A stretch of DNA of 22,054 nt from Nitratiruptor sp. (GTDB taxonomy: Bacteria; Campylobacterota; Campylobacteria; Campylobacterales; Nitratiruptoraceae), in the NCBI GenBank assembly GCA_015494595.1, contig WGAX01000037.1, positions 1 to 22,054 of the forward strand. Reading direction: 5' to 3'. The notes under the pieces are model-generated. The model was not told where the DNA came from and ran no database searches. It saw only the letters and a program-made list of their open reading frames with translations. Numbering within the stretch: the first letter of the stretch is position 1; each line of letters starts with the position of its first letter. Made by a program: the position numbers and the translations under genes. This document shows positions 15,061 through 20,279 of this stretch, in pieces.

Positions 15061-15712
15061 AAGGCAGCTCAATAGTAAGGCTCTTTTTATCAAAAGTGAG
15101 GATAAACTCCTCATCTTCAATATGTAGCTGCTCAATCTCTTTGGATTGAATCACAATTGTTACTACCTGATACTTTTTGCCCTCAATCTTCATATTTCTG
15201 CCTGTAGCAATGTGCACTTTTACCAAAACCTCTTGACTGGTTTTCAAGGCTTTAAATATTTTATTTAGTAACTGCAAAAAGCGGTTGATATTGAGTTTAA
15301 ACTCAGGAATAGATACATCATACTCTGTAAAGAGGTTTGTATTTTCATCAAGATTTGTAGTAATAGCAATATCTAAAAGCGTAAAGATATTGGCCAGCTG
15401 TAGATTTTCTTGAATGGCGTGTAACTTTTTGCTACAGACATTTTTGTGCAGCATCAAACCTATATGATCGCTATCTTTATACCCTACAGTAATGGCGCAA
15501 AAGGTGGAGTGCCCTATATCTATATGCAAAAAGGAGTGCTTAAAACCAAAACTCATAGAGGCGTGTGAGACGGCAAGATTGAAAAGTTCATCTTTTTTAG
15601 AGATTGAGAGAATATACTCCCCCTCTTTGTTATACTCTAATATCTCCCCCTCTGCATTAAACAAAATATAGGGATCAAGACTGTTGTCAATAAACTCTTT
15701 ATATAGACTCAT
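15050..15712 (-). CDS. PAS-domain-like protein, possible degenerate sensor
   Basis: A 220-residue soluble protein. The first 100 residues read like a PAS sensor (FIDNSLDPYILFNAEGEILEYN). The second half has a helical LNINRFLQLLNKIFKALKTSQ segment followed by beta-rich VLVKVHIATGRNMKIEG and VVTIVIQSKEIEQL. This is faintly like the ATPase lid of histidine kinases, but I see no phospho-acceptor H box or G boxes. I would call it a degenerate sensor at low confidence. ATG 15712 is chosen over the longer frame to 15760 because a TATAAT box lies 7 bases upstream. There is no SD. The 3' end overlaps the NtrC-like regulator by 11 bases tail to tail. Confidence 0.72.
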   Translation of the reverse strand: MSLYKEFIDNSLDPYILFNAEGEILEYNKEGEYILSISKKDELFNLAVSHASMSFGFKHSFLHIDIGHSTFCAITVGYKDSDHIGLMLHKNVCSKKLHAIQENLQLANIFTLLDIAITTNLDENTNLFTEYDVSIPEFKLNINRFLQLLNKIFKALKTSQEVLVKVHIATGRNMKIEGKKYQVVTIVIQSKEIEQLHIEDEEFILTFDKKSLTIELPFIL

Positions 15713-15719
15713 ACTTACT

Positions 15720-15725
15720 ATTATA
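15720..15725 (-). promoter_or_regulatory. Internal -10 box for a leaderless PAS-protein mRNA
   Basis: The minus strand reads GTAGTATAATAGTAAGT and then ATG: TATAAT at 15725-15720, seven bases, then the start codon at 15712. It lies directly after the stop codon of the preceding gene (15728-15726). No Shine-Dalgarno is present, so expression from a leaderless transcript is more likely than from the upstream operon mRNA. Confidence 0.55.
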
Positions 15726-16193
15726 CTACACTTTTGCCCAGCCGTGCATCTTCTTAGCACTCATCACTACTCTACTCTTTTGCTCAATTGGATTGACGGC
15801 TACAAAATTGAGATCTTCTAATAATTTACCAAGCTTTTCTACCTCATCTTGTTGACAAAAGATTAAAATATCTCCTGCATTTTTCATCATTCGATAGTTT
15901 TTGCGCAAAAACTCCTCTGGATTTTTAAGAGCCTTTAGGGGATAGTTGACAAAGATGGTATCAAAAAGCATAGATCGAATATTGTAGCGCTCTTTGTTTT
16001 CGTCCAATCTTCTTACTTTTACATCAAGCTCTTTTATCTCTTCAAAAACGCTATCATCTAAAGCTGCAATCTCTAGATAGTGCCCCTGTTGCTGGCAAAA
16101 ATCGGCTAGTTGCTTGGAAGTTTGCAATCCATCGCTAAACTGAAATACCCTTACTCCCGGTAGCTTAGGAATTACTACAAAAAGCTCCTCCAT
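15726..16193 (-). CDS. Small methyltransferase-like protein lacking the SAM glycine motif
   Basis: A 155-residue protein. The C-terminal two thirds looks like the later strands of a class I SAM methyltransferase (FDTIFVNYPLKALKNPEEFL, then YRMMKNAGDILIFCQQ, an EVEKLGKLLEDLNF helix and a VNPIEQKSRVVMSAKK strand). I see no GxGxG loop in the N-terminal part, so SAM binding is doubtful and it may be a structural or regulatory relic. The ATG at 16193 overlaps the pgeF stop (TGATG), behind GGAGGAG in the end of pgeF; a TTG at 16208 in frame is less likely. It probably shares the dtd-pgeF operon mRNA by translational coupling. Confidence 0.75.
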   Translation of the reverse strand: MEELFVVIPKLPGVRVFQFSDGLQTSKQLADFCQQQGHYLEIAALDDSVFEEIKELDVKVRRLDENKERYNIRSMLFDTIFVNYPLKALKNPEEFLRKNYRMMKNAGDILIFCQQDEVEKLGKLLEDLNFVAVNPIEQKSRVVMSAKKMHGWAKV

Positions 16194-16861
16194 CACTCCT
16201 CCATCCAAATAATTGAAGCAAACCTGCCTGTAACGCCATCTCTTCTATATGAGTAATACTCACTGCTACAGCAGGTGCATATATTGTAATCTTTAATAGA
16301 TTCTACCCTATTTTGCTCAAGTTGCTCATAAATCATCCCTTTAATATCCAAAAATCTGCCTCTTTTTATGAAACGCTTTGGATAGCTGCTTGCCAGCTGG
16401 CTGCTTACTTCATAGCAGCAGCTATGAATACCAGGAGATATGATAGCCGATATATTCACTGCGCCATAGCGATTTTGCATTAGCTGCATAGCTTTTGCTA
16501 CTATCTCTCTGGTTGCCCCTACCCTGCCTGCATGCAACGCAGCAATTACCCTAGTCCCTTTGTCATACAAAAGGACGCCAAAGCAGTCTGCGCTCATAAT
16601 TGCTAAAGGCAGCCTCGCTTTTGTGGTGATAAATCCATCACATGATGGTGGAGGTATAAACTTATCGATTTCTACAATTGTGTTACTATGTATTTGATTG
16701 GCAAATTGCGCTCTTACTATGCCAGCTTTTTGATAGAGAATTTGGCGGTTTTGCTCCACTCTTGTTAGCTCATCCCCTGTATGCATAGCAATATTGAGCC
16801 AATTGTAGGGAGGCTCGCTTACTCCGCCAAAGCGATCGCTAATGAAGTGTTGTATCTGCAT
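16193..16861 (-). CDS. pgeF: PgeF/YfiH peptidoglycan editing factor (purine nucleoside phosphorylase fold)
   Basis: A 222-residue member of the multicopper polyphenol oxidase-like YfiH family. NQIHSNTI, SADCFGVLLYD, LHAG, SPGIHSCCYEV and the closing YRRDGVTGRFASIIWM match the family, with its His and Cys metal ligands visible. Members act on purine nucleosides, and E. coli PgeF (YfiH) prevents wrong L-Ser insertion into peptidoglycan stems. The HAGWRG motif reads HAGRVG here. The start at 16861 (MQIQHF) is chosen: it overlaps the upstream gene by 23 bases and aligns with the family. An upstream ATG at 16900 would add 13 unlikely residues. The SD is weak (AAAGG, nine bases away). Confidence 0.88.
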   Translation of the reverse strand: MQIQHFISDRFGGVSEPPYNWLNIAMHTGDELTRVEQNRQILYQKAGIVRAQFANQIHSNTIVEIDKFIPPPSCDGFITTKARLPLAIMSADCFGVLLYDKGTRVIAALHAGRVGATREIVAKAMQLMQNRYGAVNISAIISPGIHSCCYEVSSQLASSYPKRFIKRGRFLDIKGMIYEQLEQNRVESIKDYNICTCCSSEYYSYRRDGVTGRFASIIWMEE

Positions 16862-18098
16862 ACAAAAAGACCTTTGCTGTAGGAATATAGCGGTTTTCAA
16901 AGGGTTTATAAAGCGATTCTAGCTTAATGGTTACTCCATTCTCTTTTGGATATAAGAGCAGACTATTTTTAAGATCATAGAGCTTTTTATTGATAGAGAG
17001 TTTAAGATAGCGATCCTGATGCAAAGCAGGAGCTAAAATGACAAAGCCTTTTTGAAAAAAGCGAATATAGTAACTATCAAACTTTTGCATAGGGGAAAGT
17101 GCTGGGCCAAGATTGTAAAAGTATATATCATCAATCTCTAAAGCGTGGTTGAAAGGTACTTCTGTAAAGCTATAAAATCCACCAAGTTTGCCAAGGACAT
17201 AGTTGTAGTAGATAATATCTTTAGGAGATTTTGCTCTAATTTTGCCATTTTGTACAATAAACTCAGGTGCTGCATAGTTCATATAGATCATCTCTTTGAA
17301 GCTGTAGCGCTTCTTATACTCTTGAAAAAGCGAAAAATAGTTAAACACCTCATTAAGCGGCTGGAAAATAGTAGTAGGAATAAAAGTAGTAATACCATCA
17401 ATCGTAGCCATCTTATTGGTATCTTGGATCGCTGTCATATAGCTTTCACACATATCATAATCCACAAGATCTAGCAAAAATGGATTGCGATAGGCTTGAT
17501 TGGTAATAACCATCAACCCTTTTTGGCGTAACCCTTGATAGAGTTTTGCTAAACATCTGGCATAAGAGGTTTTATGACGACGATAAAACTCCTGCTTGAT
17601 TGTTGCAAACTCTGGCTCTTCCAAAAAAAGCTCATTTGCCCAATCAAAAAAGTAGCCCTTAATTTTAAGCTCTTTTGCTTTATCCACCAGATACGCTATG
17701 CGCTTTTGCAAAAGCTTTGCATTGCACATATCGTAATAGTAATCATTCATTCGCACCGGTTTGGTATTGAGCAAAGTAGAGGGGTGGGCACGCACCCACT
17801 GCAAAAAGGAGCTGTTTTCATCATCATAAAAGCCCACCGCCCACTCATAGGCTACTATGTTGGTTGGCAGTTTTTGCTTTAGCTCTTCTAAATCCCTAAT
17901 CCCACCATACTCCACAATAGCAAACTTTTTGGCAAAATCGTGTGTTTTGCCCCAGGGCAGGCAGGTAGCATACAGAGGCCTAAATGTGCCCTTTGGTAAT
18001 GATATTTTAGTAGCGATGTAGCTCTCTTTTGTAGCCTGTTGCAATGAGACTCCTTGTAGCAAAAGAGGGAGTAAAATAAAAAAGAGTACTCTTTTCAT
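16839..18098 (-). CDS. Secreted TIM-barrel glycosidase-like protein
   Basis: A 419-residue protein with a signal peptide (MKRVLFFILLPLLLQGVS), so it is periplasmic or secreted. The body has alternating beta/alpha patterning of a TIM barrel. Strand ends carry plausible acid residues: IKGYFFDWANE with Asp152, and LVDYDMCESY with Glu218, with MVITNQAYRN between them. This is the pattern of putative glycosyl hydrolases of the GH114/GHL15 kind, some of which act on secreted polysaccharide. The C-terminal 100 residues look like a small beta-domain. I cannot name the substrate. The ATG overlaps the dtd stop (ATGA) and the 3' end overlaps pgeF by 23 bases, so it belongs to the dtd operon. Confidence 0.75.
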   Translation of the reverse strand: MKRVLFFILLPLLLQGVSLQQATKESYIATKISLPKGTFRPLYATCLPWGKTHDFAKKFAIVEYGGIRDLEELKQKLPTNIVAYEWAVGFYDDENSSFLQWVRAHPSTLLNTKPVRMNDYYYDMCNAKLLQKRIAYLVDKAKELKIKGYFFDWANELFLEEPEFATIKQEFYRRHKTSYARCLAKLYQGLRQKGLMVITNQAYRNPFLLDLVDYDMCESYMTAIQDTNKMATIDGITTFIPTTIFQPLNEVFNYFSLFQEYKKRYSFKEMIYMNYAAPEFIVQNGKIRAKSPKDIIYYNYVLGKLGGFYSFTEVPFNHALEIDDIYFYNLGPALSPMQKFDSYYIRFFQKGFVILAPALHQDRYLKLSINKKLYDLKNSLLLYPKENGVTIKLESLYKPFENRYIPTAKVFLYADTTLH

Positions 18099-18538
18099 AG
18101 CTCTTTTGAATCTAGCCCTATTGTCACTGGACCATCATTGATAATGCCCACCTCCATCATCGCTCCAAATTCACCTGTTTGTACAGCAATATAAGAAGAA
18201 AGTTTAGTTACAAACTCCTCATAGAGGCGTTTTGCCTCTTGTGGAGGCATCGCCTCGGTAAAATCTGGACGGTTGCCTCTTTTGCACTTAGCTGCCAGTG
18301 TAAATTGGCTTACTACCAAAATTTCACCGCCAACTTGTACAACATTTTTGTCAAATTTACCCAATTCATTTGGGAAAATACGAAGATTGATAATCTTTTT
18401 GATGAGCTTTTCTATATCTAGCTCATTGTCACCTTGCATCACTCCAAGCAGTATATTATATCCTTTGCCAATCCTTGCAATCTCTTTATCTTCTACCTTT
18501 ACCCAGGAGCTCTTTACCCTTTGAATAAGTGCTTTCAT
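18095..18538 (-). CDS. dtd: D-aminoacyl-tRNA deacylase
   Basis: A 147-residue DTD enzyme of full length. The cross-subunit active-site motifs are intact: SQFTL (about residues 78-82) and NDGPVT near the C-terminus (normally NxGPVT, with the Gly-cisPro pair). It opens with the family's MKALIQRVKSSWVKVED. DTD frees tRNAs from D-amino acids and also from glycine on tRNA-Ala, a translation proofreading step. AAAGGAG precedes ATG 18538. Its TATAAT box (minus, 18561-18556) is shared with the divergent DUF262 gene; the predicted start near 18549 gives an 11-base leader beginning at the SD. It is the first gene of the five-gene run that ends with the PAS-like gene. Confidence 0.95.
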   Translation of the reverse strand: MKALIQRVKSSWVKVEDKEIARIGKGYNILLGVMQGDNELDIEKLIKKIINLRIFPNELGKFDKNVVQVGGEILVVSQFTLAAKCKRGNRPDFTEAMPPQEAKRLYEEFVTKLSSYIAVQTGEFGAMMEVGIINDGPVTIGLDSKEL

Positions 18539-18554
18539 TTATCTCCTTTTGTGT

Positions 18555-18561
18555 TATTATA
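18555..18561. promoter_or_regulatory. Bidirectional -10 box between dtd and the DUF262 cassette
   Basis: TATTATA gives TATTAT on the plus strand (18555-18560) and TATAAT on the minus strand (18561-18556). Plus transcription would start near 18567, giving a leader of about 27 bases with AAAGGGAG before ATG 18594. Minus transcription would start near 18549, for dtd. This is the same heptamer, inverted, as the box at 3856-3862. Confidence 0.55.
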
Positions 18562-18593
18562 TTAGCATAGCTTACAAACAAAAGGGAGACGAG

Positions 18594-20279
18594 ATGCCAG
18601 GAATGGTGGCAGTTGGAGATTTGATTGAAAAAGAGTATAAATTTCTTGTACCCTATTATCAAAGGGGTTATAGATGGGAAAAAAGGCATATAGAAGCATT
18701 ACTTAATGATTTATGGGAGTTTTATGACATAAAATTAAAAAAGAAAAAAGAGAATATTCTTTACTATCCTCTTCAACCTTTAGTAATAAAGAAAGATAAT
18801 CAAGGTTTTTATAAAGTTGTGGATGGTCAGCAAAGACTTACAACCCTTTATATTCTTTTAGCGGTTTTGGAAGAGAAGATTGGAGAAAGTATCGACAAAT
18901 TTGTCATTATTTATGAGAGAAGAAGTGAAGAATTTCTGAAAAATATTAATACTTGCAATGATCAAGAAAGCGAGAATATTGATTTTTGCTATATGTGTGA
19001 AGCATATAATGTAATAAACAGTTGGATCAATACTAAAAATATAAGCAAATCAAATCTTAAATTTTGGAGAAATTTTATAACAAGAGGCTCAGATATTGAT
19101 GAAGATGGAAGAGACCTTAATGAGAATATTCGCTTTATATGGTATGAGCTTGATAAAAATCAAGATGAATTTGAGGTTTTTATTCGTTTAAATATTGGCA
19201 AAATACCTCTGACAAATGCAGAGCTCATCAAGTCTTTTCTTGTTCAAAAAGTGCAAGATGAAAAGTATCGTTTTGAAATTTCCAAAGAGTGGGATGATAT
19301 GGAGTATGCTTTGGAAGATAATGAATTTTTTGGCTTTTTAACTCAAAAATCATATCTTACCCGTATAGAGATTATTTTTCAAATAATAATGGGTCTAAAG
19401 AATTATAAAGAGTATGAGCTTTATGAAAAGTTTCAAGGAAGATATCAAAATGAAAGTTATGAGCAGATATGGAATGAAGTGCGAGAAGTTTTTTCAATGC
19501 TTCAATATTGGTACGAAGAGCGTTTTTTTTACCATACTATTGGATATCTAATAGCACTAAAACAAAAGGATAAACAAAAAAATATTGTAGATATTTTTGA
19601 AATTTATAAAAGCGCAAGAGATAAAGAAGATTTCAAAAAACAGCTTAAAAAGACAATGGCTTCACTATTTTTGGAAAAAGATAAAACTATCAAAGATGTA
19701 ATCGAAGAGCTTTCTTATGGTTCAAGTTCAGTAAATAGGAAAATTCAAGATCTTTTATTACTTTTTAATATTGCAACACTCACTATAGCTTCAGAGAAGA
19801 GTTATGTTAAATTCTCCTTTGCTACTTATCAAAAGGAAAAATGGTCACTTGAACATATTACACCACAAGCAGACAAGACACTTACAAAAGATCTAATCAA
19901 AGAATTAAAAGAGCTAGGAATCAAGAAACTAGAAGATGTACTAAGTAAAAAGCAATTAGAAGAGGATGATAAGAAAAAAATAGAGGACTATTTTGTAGAT
20001 AAACATTTGGATAAAGATAGTGTCGGTAACCTCACGCTTCTTTCAACAGAAAATAATAGTGCACTGGGTAATGGGTATTTTCCAATAAAACGAAAAAAAA
20101 TTATCGAACTTGATAAAGAAGGTGCATTTATTCCGATTTGTACTAAAAATCTCTTTTTGCGTTACTATAGTAATAAAATTGAAATGCAAGAGATGAAATG
20201 GACACAAGAAGATGCTAATAATTATGTAGCAGCAATGCAACATACTATTACAAATTTTCTAGGAGAAAACAATGGCTAA
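18594..20279 (+). CDS. GmrSD-type DUF262 + DUF1524 protein, probable modification-dependent nuclease
   Basis: A 561-residue protein. The N-terminal DUF262 (GmrS-like) domain has VPYYQRGYRW (about residues 19-28), VVDGQQRLTTLYILLAV (75-91, with the DGQQR nucleotide site) and VFIRLNIGKIPLTNAELIKSF. A helical middle follows. The C-terminal DUF1524 (GmrD-like) HNH-type domain has WSLEHITPQ with His421, VGNLTLLS with Asn479, then NNSALGNGYFPIKRKK. In GmrSD and related enzymes DUF262 hydrolyses nucleotide and DUF1524 cuts DNA, often modified phage DNA. The ATG follows AAAGGGAG; an upstream in-frame extension to 18549 covers the promoter. Codons are strikingly AT-rich compared with genes to the left. 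It overlaps the next gene by 8 bases. A defence role is inferred from the family. Confidence 0.88.
   Translation: MPGMVAVGDLIEKEYKFLVPYYQRGYRWEKRHIEALLNDLWEFYDIKLKKKKENILYYPLQPLVIKKDNQGFYKVVDGQQRLTTLYILLAVLEEKIGESIDKFVIIYERRSEEFLKNINTCNDQESENIDFCYMCEAYNVINSWINTKNISKSNLKFWRNFITRGSDIDEDGRDLNENIRFIWYELDKNQDEFEVFIRLNIGKIPLTNAELIKSFLVQKVQDEKYRFEISKEWDDMEYALEDNEFFGFLTQKSYLTRIEIIFQIIMGLKNYKEYELYEKFQGRYQNESYEQIWNEVREVFSMLQYWYEERFFYHTIGYLIALKQKDKQKNIVDIFEIYKSARDKEDFKKQLKKTMASLFLEKDKTIKDVIEELSYGSSSVNRKIQDLLLLFNIATLTIASEKSYVKFSFATYQKEKWSLEHITPQADKTLTKDLIKELKELGIKKLEDVLSKKQLEEDDKKKIEDYFVDKHLDKDSVGNLTLLSTENNSALGNGYFPIKRKKIIELDKEGAFIPICTKNLFLRYYSNKIEMQEMKWTQEDANNYVAAMQHTITNFLGENNG

Noticed and set aside
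16513..16560. Possible frameshift at the altered HAGWRG motif of pgeF
   Set aside because: The reading frame is continuous and family motifs on both sides are in the same frame, so this is substitution, not a frameshift.
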